From assembly GCA_933228895.1 (NCBI GenBank), contig OW121858.1, positions 29,473,859 to 29,537,858 on the forward strand: DNA of 64,000 bases, in the 5' to 3' direction. The DNA is from Platycnemis pennipes (taxonomy: Eukaryota > Arthropoda > Insecta > Odonata > Platycnemididae). Made by a program: the position numbers and the translations under genes. The notes under the pieces are model-generated. The model made no database searches, was not told where the DNA came from, and worked only from the letters and a program-made list of their open reading frames with translations. Of this stretch, positions 44,027 through 54,653 are shown one piece after another; position 1 is the stretch's first letter, and every line of letters starts with the position of its first letter.

Positions 44027-45220
44027 TAGGGTGGGCCGAAAAAAGGTTTTTTTTCCGGATCAAATTTGCTCTATGCGGGAAAGTTGTGTACTGATATCAG
44101 GATCTTGCATGCAAAATTTTTTTGAAATCGGATAATATTAACCACTGCCGCCCGAGCTCTAAAGTTTAAAATTTTGCGAAAATTCAGGCGGAAATGGGAA
44201 ACAAACGGTTATGGAGAATAATTTGTTGCAAATATTGGAACATTGGTAAATATCAACGATAGATACATGTGTTTAGATTACAACACTGAAATGTGAAGTT
44301 TATTTGACTAAATCTATGGCTTACACGGTGCCTAAGAATAAACAGCTAGTTTAGAGTGTAGGCAACCCGCACCACGACAAAAAATTTTCACGCTCCAAGC
44401 ATCAATTCAAATAGATCACTTTTGGGAGCCGTATTTCGGATAAGGTATAATAAGAACCAGTGATAGTCAGATACCTACAAACGTGCCCTATGGAAGGCTG
44501 GTTTGGGAGGGCACGGGTGGAACTCGATAGTAGGTAGCCACCTCCTCGTGGTAAGTTCTGGGTAGTTTCTTCACGAAAATAGCAAAGAGCTACTTAAATA
44601 AATATTTGGTGATCAGGCTGTGCCTTAATTCTACCTTGATTAACTGATTTTTTTTGTGGCAATAGCTCAACATGCATAAAATTCTTCATCATAATTGAGG
44701 TTAGTTTAAAAAAATTAACTTTACCGCCTGTTTTAATGTATTATCTATACCCAAATGAAGTATGAGACATTTATAAAGGAACTGCATTCGAAAATATATC
44801 ACTTTATCACAAATACGGCTCCCAAAAGTGATCTATTTGAAGTAATGCTTGGAGCGTGAAAATTTTTTGTCGTGGTGCGGGTTGCCTACACTCTAAACTA
44901 GCTGTTTATTCTTAGGCACCGTGTAAGCCATAGATTTAGTCAAATAAACTTCACATTTCAGTGTTGTAATCTAAACACATGTATCTATCGTTGATATTTA
45001 CCAATGTTCCAATATTTGCAACAAATTATTCTCCATAACCGTTTGTTTCCCATTTCCGCCTGAATTTTCGCAAAATTTTAAACTTTAGAGCTCGGGCGGC
45101 AGTGGTTAATATTATCCGATTTCAAAAAAATTTTGCATGCAAGATCCTGATATCAGTACACAACTTTCCCGCACAGGGCAAATTTGATCCGGAAAAAAAA
45201 CCTTTTTTCGGCCCACCCTA
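44027..45220. mobile_element. Fold-back hAT-like element with about 418-bp arms
   Basis: ATGTACAG is duplicated exactly at 44019-44026 and 45221-45228, fitting the hAT preference nTnnnnAn. The ends are TAGGGTGGGCCG and its complement. The arms (44027 to about 44445 and about 44803 to 45220) are almost identical inverted copies, separated by about 360 bp of unrelated sequence. No transposase is encoded. The perfect duplication and high arm identity point to a fairly recent insertion. Confidence 0.9.
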
Positions 45221-45228
45221 ATGTACAG

Positions 45229-45399
45229 CTGGTTCGTAAATTAGTCAATCCCTGCCATTCACCGAAACCCTAGGTGGCTTACACGATACACCCTGTACTC
45301 CCATAATATTTACATGTGTGCAACTATGTGATACCCTGATAAAAACAACCCCTGATACAAATCCTTGCGTTTAACATTAGGGTTTTGTGATCTATATCT
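45229..45399. other. Unclassified flank
   Basis: This is a short stretch after the fold-back element. It contains 'ccctgccattcaccg' and 'aggtggcttacacga', weakly reminiscent of a decayed CR1-like tail. Nothing firmer can be said. Confidence 0.3.
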
Positions 45400-46000
45400 A
45401 GCTGGCCTAAATTTTGCCCACCTTCCCTCAAATTTCATGGGCAAAAAAATGAATGCACATGTAAGCTATAAAACTATTGCGTATTTTATTGCTATTAGAC
45501 TCAATATGGTAACTTTCACATATCTTGTAAACAAAGCAAGGTCCATATTAACCTCTGCATCTGCATATTCGGATGACGGGATAATAAATACATGCCTACA
45601 TACCATTAAAAAGTAACAATTTTTCTCAAAGTTAAACAATTCTTAAGTATAATGAAACTAAAAAAGGTATGGGATAGTTTTATAGTTAATAATTGTTTAA
45701 CTTTGAGAAAAATTGTATAATAAAACTAAAAAGAGTTATGGGATAGTTTTATGGTTAATAATTGTTTAACACTGAGAAAAATTGTTACTTTTTAATGGTA
45801 TGTTTATCTGAATTTAATATCCCGTGATCCGTATATGTAGTAGCAGAAGTTAATATGGACATTATTTTGCTAACAAGATACATAAAATTTACCATATTGA
45901 GTTTGATAGCAAAAAATATGCTATAGTTTTAAAGAATACAGGTACATTAATTTTTTGCCCCTGAAATTTTGGGAAGATAGGCAATAATTAGTCCAGCTGG
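45400..46000. repeat. Old inverted repeat with internal duplication
   Basis: A left arm (about 45400-45635) pairs with a right arm (about 45770-46000) at moderate identity. Shared phrases include 'taccattaaaaagtaac' and 'caatatggtaa'. The centre holds two direct copies of an approximately 66-bp segment with 'gggatagttttat' and 'taataattgtttaac'. It may be a decayed fold-back transposon. The 83-codon frame at 45365-45616 lies in the left arm. Confidence 0.6.
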
Positions 46001-46301
46001 ACTTAGGTGGTTTTGTGTAGATTTGGCTTGTCTAGTTTGTTTTCAAGTGATTTTAGGATGACAACGTAATGATATTCGTTTTGTCGCAAATGGGTTAGTA
46101 TCCTATGTTTATACTCACCTTATCCAGTTTTTATGGCACATGTAGTAAGTATATTATGCAGTTTGATTGAAAAAAACGTTATTTTTTTAGATCAATTATG
46201 AAAGTGAGGAATTCAAAATCGTAGAAAATGCGTCTTCAAACTATTGAATTCCGGGAAACTCTACATGTGACGTCATTACTATTTTCTCTCCTCGCCGCCA
46301 G

Positions 46302-46383
46302 GTGATGCTGCGGACGCATCGGCTACAGTTTCTCCAGCCGGGGATGGTGAATGGCCATCGACGTCACAGTTCTACCGAAACAT
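46302..46383 (+). CDS. Candidate internal or first exon (unconfirmed)
   Basis: The 82-bp segment is preceded by a pyrimidine-rich tract ending CAG at 46301 and followed by GTGAGT, an excellent donor. It is G+C-rich compared with both flanks. One frame reads DAADASATVSPAGDGEW then PSTSQFYRN. Another, from an ATG at 46351, reads MAIDVTVLPKH and reaches the donor in phase 0. A TGACGTCA palindrome (CRE-like) lies at 46268. I cannot identify the protein. It could be a real host exon, a first exon under a CRE, or chance composition. Confidence 0.3.
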
Positions 46384-46389
46384 GTGAGT

Positions 46390-46693
46390 GTCACTTTTTT
46401 GTTTGTTCACCCATTTGTTAATTTTGTGAATTGTTGCCTTGTTCCACGACCATGGAATGTATGAAATGTATCATCTATTCGGTGGTGAAGACGAGTTGGT
46501 AAAACTCGAAAATTAGCCGACATCTGCCTATATTTATGCTTACAAACGCTGAAATTGACTTTGGCACGCTGGAGTAATGGTCTGCACGTCAGAACGGGAA
46601 ATTTGGAGGTCCGTTCTTTTACTCCAGGCTGAGTACATACATAACCCATAAAAAGGACTCATTTATGTATATAACCGTAGATTAATTATAATA
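46390..46693. other. Unclassified stretch downstream of the exon-like segment
   Basis: No repeat family was recognised. An 80-codon reverse frame (46407-46649) lacks a known domain. Confidence 0.3.
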
Positions 46694-47217
46694 TGGAGGG
46701 CTCACAGCGTAGGGCAAAACTTTTATACGTTTTGAATGTAGTACCGGAAGTTTTCCATAGATGGCGAGGGACAAATTTGTAGCGTGACGTCATGAACGAT
46801 ATTTATCGATTACGTCGCTTTCATTTTTCTGATCGATATAAGCGGCATAATCGATTAGTGTCTTGTAGTCTGCTCTTGTAGCGGTGGATTGTATGTATTT
46901 TAATGAAACAACAATGAATCCCTCCTGTGACAAGGTATTTTTACATTGATAGTGAGAGAAATTTTAAATTATTTTTTGTGAATGTTGACGTTAGGTAAAG
47001 ACACATCGCACCATTATAATAAAATAACAAAACTACAACAATAGCATAAGTTATGTACCGCTGAACTTGATTAGAAAAACAAAAGCAAAGGAAGCTATAT
47101 ATATGTATCATTTGTGACGTTATGCGACAAATTCTCACCACGCCATCTGTGGAAAACTTCCTTAACTACAATCAAAACGGTTAACAGTTCTGCCCTACGT
47201 GGTGAGCTCTCTCTATA
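46694..47217. mobile_element. Family-E MITE-like element, fullest copy
   Basis: The ends read GGAGGGCTCAC and the complement GTGAGCTCTC, and the inverted arms extend about 100 bp: both contain the GTTTTCCATAGATGGCG or complementary CGCCATCTGTGGAAAAC block. TGACGTCA-like sites lie subterminally. The flanks are A+T-rich and give no clean duplication. Related partial copies are at 40.2, 41.6, and 47.4-47.8 kb. Confidence 0.7.
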
Positions 47218-47242
47218 TTATCATACTTACTCCATGCTATCA

Positions 47243-47310
47243 TCTAAATCTACATCATACACTTGAGTACGGCATATAAGGTGGTGTATGGCAGTGAGGT
47301 GAATGGTAGT
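47243..47310 (-). mobile_element. Decayed CR1-like tail
   Basis: It retains 'aaatctacatcatacac' and 'gtgtatggcagtgaggtgaa', diverged forms of the family-A terminus on the reverse strand. No more of the element is visible. Confidence 0.5.
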
Positions 47311-47439
47311 GTATTGATAATCACTTTTGAAATTAAAAGGAAGGATTTTTTTCTGAAGTAAGAAATTGGTTTCGAATAAATATCTTTGGTTAGCGAAAGT
47401 GAAAGTATCTTCATATTTTTTTAAAGTGTAGATTTTTTA

Positions 47440-47835
47440 AAGTTTCATTAAAATTACATAATTCAGCGCAGCAAGTAGAAAACTACTACAAGATACATCT
47501 CGATTGTGCCGCTTAAGTCGATTAGGGAAACGAAAGCGACGTAATCGATAGATATCGTTCCTGACGTAACGCGACAAATGATTCCCTAGCCATCTATGGA
47601 AACCTTCCAGAACTACCTCCATCGTAAACACATTACCCACCGCTGCAAGTAGCGGACCACAAGTCACATCGATTTTGCCGCTTGGGTCGATTAGGAAAAC
47701 GAAAGCGATATAATCGATGTATATCGTTCATGACGTCACGCGCTAACTATTCCCTCGCCATCTATGGAAAAATTGCGGTACTATGTCCAAAACTTTTAAC
47801 AGTTTGACTATATGCGGTGAGTCCTCTATTTAATA
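47440..47835. repeat. Family-E fragment with tandem duplication
   Basis: Two direct copies about 170-180 bp apart each contain 'gccgctt(a/g)(a/g)gtcgatta', 'aaacgaaagcga' and 'ccatctatggaaa'. The right-hand end reads GCGGTGAGTCCTCTA, matching the family terminus. The reverse frame at 47437-47667 is a by-product. Confidence 0.65.
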
Positions 47836-47884
47836 CTTACTCTATGAGTTTTAACTTAATGTTAATATTGGTCTTAAATTTTGC

Positions 47885-48490
47885 AATTCTGTCCTGTATC
47901 ATTCATGTTGCCCCACCTTGAGTATGCAGCCAGTGTATGGGATCCTAATGAATTAGGTTTGATCAGAAGACTAGACAGTGTGCAACGTAGAGCAGGATTG
48001 GTTCGTTAAAAGGTGTTACGATAGGTTGAGTAGCGTTTTAGAATTAATAAAAGAATTGGGGTGGGAATCATTATCAGAGCGTAGGTTAAAGTACAGATTA
48101 AATCTATTAGAGAAATTTCAATCGGATAGCTTTACTGAAGATGTTAGGCACATATTAGAAATATCTACGTATTATGTTAGGTTTGATCAGATTAAGCAAG
48201 ATTAGAGAGGGATAGATTGTCGTACCGATAGATTCAAATGTCATTTTTCCCCGTACTATAAGAGAAGAGAATAGGCAGCATAGCAAAGGGATAGGTAGGG
48301 GAAATATTTTAGAGTATTCTGTAGTGCATGATGCATGTATTAACCCCTTGAATACTATAGATACTAACAATCTTGTGGCATGAGACACTATAGTTGCTTG
48401 TTTGCATGTTAGTAGTGCATGCTTGGTGATTTTCACCCCCTGCCACACATCGTCGCGGTAGCTTGCAGGGTATCGTGTAGATGTAGATGT
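47885..48490 (+). pseudogene. CR1-like family A with RT C-terminal domain
   Basis: The sequence encodes LEYAASVWDPNELGLIRR and LDSVQRRAG. After a frameshift near 47995 the frame continues to 48205 with VKRCYDRLSSVLELIKEL, GWESLSERRLKYRLNLLEK and FQSDSFTEDV. The 3' UTR ends at 48490. It closely matches the reverse-strand copy at 27254-28034. It is truncated before the catalytic palm. Confidence 0.85.
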
Positions 48491-48494
48491 ATTT

Positions 48495-49074
48495 ATCACT
48501 CCGGGGTTAAGAGAAGATTAATTTGCATGGATGACTGAATATAGAACGAGATTAGATCTCTTGTTTGGTTCGTTGACCCCGTTTCCATGACTGCAGTCAG
48601 GGCTCCAGTCTGTCATAAAGGACCCTTCGCCCCTCTTGCGTAGAGAACAGTCCTCCTTTGAAGACCTTAGCCTACTTCCAGCCTGGAACAATTCCCCTGA
48701 AGTCTTGTCTCGACCGAAATACTTCCAGATCCCCAGTTTTCAAGAAAGTTCCTCATAAACTTGCGATAGGAAAGTATTAGACGGGCGGGGGAGAGTTTTG
48801 TAGGGATGAATTCCTTCGTCTCTCGAACAAGTCGGCAGAACTTGTTGGGAAGACGTCTTGGGGGGCAATTCCTGCACTTCTTAGTTCCCCAAGAAACTTC
48901 GTCAAGACTTCCAGCTTTTCCATCTCACCCCCACCCGACGAAATCTCTTTTCCCCCTCGGAGCGACTTTATCTATGCCCCAATCCTTACATGATGGGGGA
49001 TTGAAGATTGAGAAAAGCCAGATGATGAACGCCCTCTTCTACAAGGGAAGAGAAACTCGTGTGTATTCGTTGGA
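48495..49074 (+). other. G+C-richer segment with start of a 180-codon frame
   Basis: A frame opens at 48806 (MNSFVSRTSRQNLLGRR) and runs to 49348, but its second half is the ATCGAT tandem array and the start of a MITE. The unique part (48806-49070, about 88 codons) has no recognised domain. The segment has little A+T bias and no match elsewhere in the window. I regard it as probably non-coding, but it is one of the few unique stretches. Confidence 0.3.
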
Positions 49075-49268
49075 AACATCGATGCAAGTATCGATGGTAA
49101 TCGATGTTTGTGTAGTATCGTCGATATCGGTTTCAGCATCGATAATAATCGATGTGTGTGTGTGTTCTATCATTGATATCGTTTTGAGTATCGGTGACCA
49201 TCAATGCTTGTATACCATCATCAATATCGTTTTCAGAATCGATAATAATCGATGTCTGTATGCTATCA
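49075..49268. repeat. ATCGAT-rich tandem array, about 57-bp unit
   Basis: Units contain AATCGATG(T) and 'atatcg(t/g)tttcag(c/a)atcgata'. About three and a half units precede a MITE at 49273, and the array continues at 49810-49885 with the same motifs. ATCGAT palindromes recur about a dozen times. Similar sequences bind DREF/BEAF-type factors in Drosophila, but no function can be shown here. Confidence 0.75.
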
Positions 49269-49272
49269 TTAA

Positions 49273-49805
49273 GGTGCGTTTACACGTAGCAGTTGACTGC
49301 TATGACAGTAAACTGCTAACAACTATTAATCTCCACTCGTATGTGTAAATAGCAACAGCGATGCGAGTTCAGGTCGATACTGGACACATGTCGAACAATA
49401 TCGATCCGGGTTCGAGCTATTAGCAAACTTGAAGCCCGTCTACTTTCTAAGCGGAAATGTATCCAACACAATCGCAACAATCGCCAACGGAAAGCAATAC
49501 ACGACGAAATTTGGATATAATAACAAGGATGTCCCCCCCCCCCCTCAAAAGGGGAGACTCTACTCTTTAAAGAATTGGAAGAAAAGATTAGTGTCAATGG
49601 ACTTTATTTCTTGATGAATTTAATGAAAATTTAAGCATCGATCATTATTGAAATTAAACGCTTCAATTTGTTGTGGCAACGCTTAAACAGCGGCTTTAAG
49701 CTGCATTGAAGTTAACGCGGACGCATCATAAGCAGTAGCGATATATCGATATATCGCGCATCTAGCGACTGTCATAGCAGTCAACTGCTACGTGTAAACG
49801 CTGCT
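49273..49805. mobile_element. TTAA-flanked MITE inside the ATCGAT array
   Basis: TTAA flanks both sides (49269-49272 and 49806-49809). The ends read GGTGCGTTTACACGTAGCAG and the complement of AGCAGCGTTTACACGTAGCAG without its final base, with arms of about 37 bp including GTTGACTGCTATGACAGT. It splits the ATCGAT array into two parts. A polyC run lies near 49535. It has no transposase. Confidence 0.8.
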
Positions 49806-49991
49806 TTAAATTCAATTATTTAGTATCGATAATAATCGATGTTTTGATACTATCGATAGTATCGATTTCAGTATCGATTGTAATAAATTTTACCGTCAGT
49901 CGTTGGCGGTGAAACGTGAATAGAGATGGCGCATGGATGGGAGAACGGAAACAATAGACATGTGATCAGAGTGTGACGTGATAGCGTGTAG

Positions 49992-50215
49992 TAAGTAGCT
50001 TGGCGGGCTCAGTTGTGATTGGACGAAGTCCATATACGTCAGAGGTTGCACCACGCCCACTTTTCCTATAAGGGTTAAAAAACATCGAATATATCGCCGC
50101 TTATAACTCGAGAAATAATTGACGGATCAGAAAACGGAAAAATACGGATCTTTTTAAGTATTTTACAAACTCTATCAGATTCGGCAATAAAAAAGTATGA
50201 TAAACGACCACATTA
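49992..50215 (+). mobile_element. Family-D repeat, 5'-truncated copy
   Basis: It starts in the middle of the family-D sequence (AGTAGCTTGGCGGGCTCAG) and reaches the right end TAAACGACCACATTA. The left half is missing. Confidence 0.65.
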
Positions 50216-50637
50216 TTATGGAATCATATGGAATAACCTCGTAATGGCAAGCACAAGGTCCATGATCGTTTGAAACCTCCCAGGACGGTTCCAATCCTGC
50301 TAGATTCCGTCCTCAATATCAAGTAGTGGCTAGCACACTAGGTCTAGGTGCTGGAACAAGTAGGTATCGTGTGAAACAGGCTTAAGATATTGAAAGGTAC
50401 TAAAACAGGTGTCACAACTAATTCTTGAATCTGGATCGGCCAAATTTCATTCGGCAAAAATCACACCAGCTTACTTTTCGCTCTACTCCCAGATCAAGTA
50501 GGTTTGCATTCGAAAAAACTAGAAGTGGTAGATATGTTGTCATAAAGTGTTGCGTCAAATATACAGTAGGTAGAAGGTTTTAATGTATGCAACCGAGCGA
50601 CAAGTACCTGGTATAACTAGGCTAAATCTGTACTAGG
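50216..50637. other. Unclassified sequence left of the MITE
   Basis: The sequence appears unique within the window. It has ordinary base composition and no supported frame, TIR or RNA gene. Confidence 0.3.
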
Positions 50638-50917
50638 TTAAGGAGGTTGGCTCGTGACTGCTTGAGTCAAGTTGTCTGAGGAATCTTATTAATTTAAGTA
50701 CGAGTATATGCCTACTAATTGATCCTTGCATCACAAAGAAGCTATACTCAAGCTATCGAAAGTCATAAGTATCACAAGACATACGATTTAAAGTCGAAGG
50801 ATTTCTTTTTTATGATAATTTTAATCAGATCGACTATGGAGTCAATTCAGCATTTACTTCAAAGAAATAAATTCATGTACTCCATGAATCTAATATATAT
50901 ACAGCCCTTTGCGTCAC

Positions 50918-50948
50918 TCACTCACTCACTCACTCACTCACTCACTCA
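50918..50948 (+). repeat. CACT microsatellite, unit 1
   Basis: Seven to eight CACT repeats lie just inside the 5' end of the Helitron-like unit. The same repeat is present at about 55174-55205 in unit 2. Diverged single copies (GTCACTTACTCAC, GTCACTGACTCAC) mark the internal recurrences of the 5' region. Confidence 0.9.
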
Positions 50949-53918
50949 CGTATACAAATTCTAACCCACTTCTAGAATAGCTGGAGACTTGAAATTTGGT
51001 ACGTAGGTAGCTTTCTAAAACTGACCGGAGGGAAAAATCTGAAAAGTGCAAATTTTTTATTTTAACCATGGTTAAATAATTAAAAACCGTTATTTTCCGT
51101 GTTTTTTCGCCTTTTCTCGAACCTGGCTCATTTGTTTATCAACGGATTGACATCGATTTCTCAAGTTAAGCTGAGGGATAAATTGTTAATTATCCGATGC
51201 TTTTTGTTGCTCGATAATCGAAACGATACATTCGATACGATGCTTCAAAGTCGAAATTTCATCGAAATTTTGTACTTTTTCCCGGTTTTTTAGTTGTACC
51301 GTCTGAAGTATTGATCTAATCAAAATTCTGACATTCAATTATCTTTAGGCATTGGAACGTTCTTTGTAACGGTGCAAAGCTTTTGCTTCCATGACGCGTA
51401 GTTACGGAGCTACATGACGTCAAAGTCGACTTACGTTCAGAAATTCGTGACCTTTTTGCGGGTGTTTAGTTGTAACGTCTAAACTATTGATCTAATCAAA
51501 ATTTTGTAAGGAAATTAGTTTTAGGCATTGAAACGCTCTAACTTATGGTGCATAGTTTTTGTTTCTATGACACGTAGTGACCGAGCTACGTGACTTCAAA
51601 GTTGAATAACGTTTTGCGTCACTTACTCACGTATAGAAATTCTAACCCACTTCCAGAAGAGATAGAGACTTGAAATTTGGCGATGAGGTAGTTTACCAAT
51701 AATGACTGGAGGAAAAAATCCGAAAACCAATAAATTTTCATTTAAACAGCAATTAAAAAATTAAAAATGGCGTATTTCCGTTTTTTTTCCCGCCTTTTCT
51801 CGAACCTGGCTCCCTTTTTTATCTACGTATTTATATCAATTTCTCAAATTAAGCTAAAGGATAGTTGTTGATCGATATGCTGCTAACTGTTTCTCGATAG
51901 TCGAAATGATAAATTCGATACGATCGCTCGAATTCGAAATTTCATCGAAATTTGAGACATTTTCCCGGTTTGTTAGTTGTAACGTCTGAACTGTGGATCT
52001 AATCAAAATTCTGACAGATACGTGTATTTAGGCAATGAAATACTCTAATTAACGATCCAAAGTTTTTGTTTATATGACGCCTAGTGACGGAGCTACGTGA
52101 CGTCAAAGTTGAATAACGTTTGAAATTTCTTAGATTCTTCAAAATGTCCATATTATCGTTGGTGTTGCTTCGGTATTAGCGTGATTTAGTCAACGTATTT
52201 TAATACGAGTGCTCAGTACTATAAATTTCACACCCTTGACCATCCAGAAATTCAAGATGGCGGTCGCCCGAATTCGTCCACCACACGAGAACCCTTCCGT
52301 AAAGGCTATGTTTTGTTGAATTAAAACTTCCAAAGCATACCTAAAAAGGATATTGTTTTTTATTTCAAAATTTCCTTATTATCATTCGTGTTGCTTCGGT
52401 AATAGCGAGATTTATTCATTGTTACGCAACGTCTATTCTTACGAGTGCTCAATAGTATATAAATCACACCCTTTCCCCGCCAAAAATTCACGATTGTGGT
52501 CGCCCGAATTTGTCGTACACAAGACCCTTTCCGTCAAAGCTGAATTTTTGCGAATTGAGACTTTCGAAGCATACCTAATAAATGATATAGTTTTATGTGA
52601 TCGGTGGATCCATCACTTCATTGCTTTCAAACAGAGCTACGAATTCAACTTCGAATAACGTTTGAAATTTCTCATAGTCTGTCATCATAATGCCGCTGAA
52701 TTTCTCTGTATATCGGAAATAGTCGTTTTGATACGTTCGTGTTGCTACGGTAAGAGCGTGATTTAGTCAACGTATATTATTATGAGTGCTCAGTACTATA
52801 AATTTCACACCCTTGACCATCCATAAATTCAAGATGGCGGTCGCCCGATGCGTCACTGACTCACGTATACAAATTCTATCCCACTTCCATAAGAGATAGA
52901 GAATTGAAATTTGGTACGTAAGTAGCTTTCCAAAAATGTCCTGAGGGAAAAATCCGGAAAATGCAAATTTTTAATCATAACAACTATTAAAAAATTAAAA
53001 ATTGACGACTTTCTCAAGTGTTGTTATGGCATAGTCTGTCATCATAATGTCGCTGAATTTCTCTGTTTTTCGGAAATTGTCGTTTTGATACCTCCCCACA
53101 AATTCGAAATTTCATCGACAGATTGGTCAACATGGTCAGATTGGCGCGGTATTTTAGATATCGCGTCCAAATGTGCAAACTATTCGTTCCTAAGTTGCGT
53201 ATTAACGGTGCAGTGTTTTGTCCAATTTGAAAAAAATGTTTGTAAATTCTTGGATTGTTCAACACTTCCTTATCATTCATTGCTGGACATGCTCTATCAA
53301 AAAAAAGGTGGACAACTGTTTTAGATATTGAAACTCTTTGAACAATGGCGTAAACCCTTTATTTTGACGACACTTAATAACGGTGCTACGTGAAGTCAAG
53401 TCATCATAATGCTGCTGAATTTATCTGTATATCGGTAATAGTCGTTTTGATACCTACCAACAAATTCGAAATTTCATCGACAGTTTGGTCGTTATCGGTA
53501 GATCCAGGCACTTCATTGCTTTGCTACGTGATGTAAAATTCTTAATACCAGTATCAACGACGATTACATTTTCCCCTCAGAAATTTATTTATAGTGTTGT
53601 TCCACACTTGGCCATTAGATGGCGTTGATGCACTCAAGCTCAAACAGGAGTTGATATATCATTGTCTCTCTTTTTTTACATAAATATAACTATTGTAGTC
53701 ATTTCATTTTAAAGTTCTAACTGTTTTCATATGTATAATGCAGACCTTGTTCCGGTTCGTGTGTAGTTTTTTTTTTTTAATAGAATAGCGACAATGAGTT
53801 ATACCCAAAGTTGATTTCAGCATCAAAATGTATAAAAACGATGAGTTTCCCCACCGGTAGTGCGATCTTGAGCACGAACAGCTTCACGCACGGTCAACTG
53901 TAATTCCTACTAAGCAGG

Positions 53919-54308
53919 GTGAGAAGGACGGATGACACAGGGTCTCTCCAGAGAGACTCCGAGATGGAGTCGCTTACACGAAGAATATTGTGTATGGCGA
54001 ACTTCTTCTTTGATACGAACTACAACCCTGCCAGTAGGCTCAAGAAAACTCCCATCGGCAGTAGGCTAGGATGCCTGCTACAACAAAACTACCCACTTAC
54101 GTTAATCGCAGCACTTTGGTCCCCTTCCTTACCTCCCGGCAAATTCTCCTACCCTCGCAATATGACCCTTCCTTCCAAACCATTACAGAAAATCAGTTCC
54201 CTAAATTCCCTGCCAACACCACATATCTTAAATCCCTTCAGAGTCAATTTAAACCTTTCCCAAGCTCAACCCCCAGTAGTAACAGATGACTCCTGCCAAG
54301 AAGACTAA
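53919..54308 (+). other. 129-codon frame in Helitron-like unit 1
   Basis: The frame begins MRRTDDTGSLQRDSEMES and has a proline- and serine-rich C-terminal half. No domain was recognised. It lies between two copies of a phrase near 'cgatgagtttccc(c/a)(a/t)ccgg' (53840 and 54338) and is repeated unchanged at 58177-58566. It could be a captured host gene fragment. There is no evidence for expression. Confidence 0.35.
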
Positions 54309-54392
54309 ACTTTATGCGGCAAAACGTATAAAAAGCGATGAGTTTCCCATCCGGCAGTACGATGGCCCAGGTTAGGCTCCAGTGATTTTCGG

Positions 54393-54653
54393 TTGCTAAT
54401 AGCCTGTGTGTCTCATCTCGGAACCACGAACTGTCCGAGTGTTTGGGCAAGTGCGAGAGCGCATTCTGCTGCTGTGATAGGCGTGGATCGGCGACGTGTG
54501 GGATCTAATAAATTCATCCCACAAATGACTGAGACTACCTTTATAGGTGTGACCATTGACGAAAGACTGACGTTCAGCAGCCACATTAACGAAATCGTTT
54601 CCTCCGTCCACAATACCAAAATGGCCCTTCACCCACTTACACACTACAATTGA
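54393..54653 (+). pseudogene. Reverse-transcriptase scrap inside Helitron-like unit 1
   Basis: Residues near the end of this frame read TTFIGVTIDERLTFSSHI then NEIVSSVHNTKMALH. This matches the YLGVTLDxxLTWxxHI block of non-LTR reverse transcriptases. It is followed by a stop after THYN. The upstream half is not recognised. The fragment was presumably captured by, or inserted into, an ancestor of the unit, because it recurs at 58651-58911. It lacks the palm and has no function alone. Confidence 0.65.

Noticed and set aside
44027..45220. Chimeric inverted-read artefact
   Set aside because: An exact 8-bp duplication outside the arms and an unrelated 360-bp spacer are expected for a transposon, not for a foldback read artefact.
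48806..49348. 180-codon open frame as a protein-coding gene
   Set aside because: The second half is translated tandem repeat (ATCGAT units) and the last residues lie in a MITE end. The first half has no domain.
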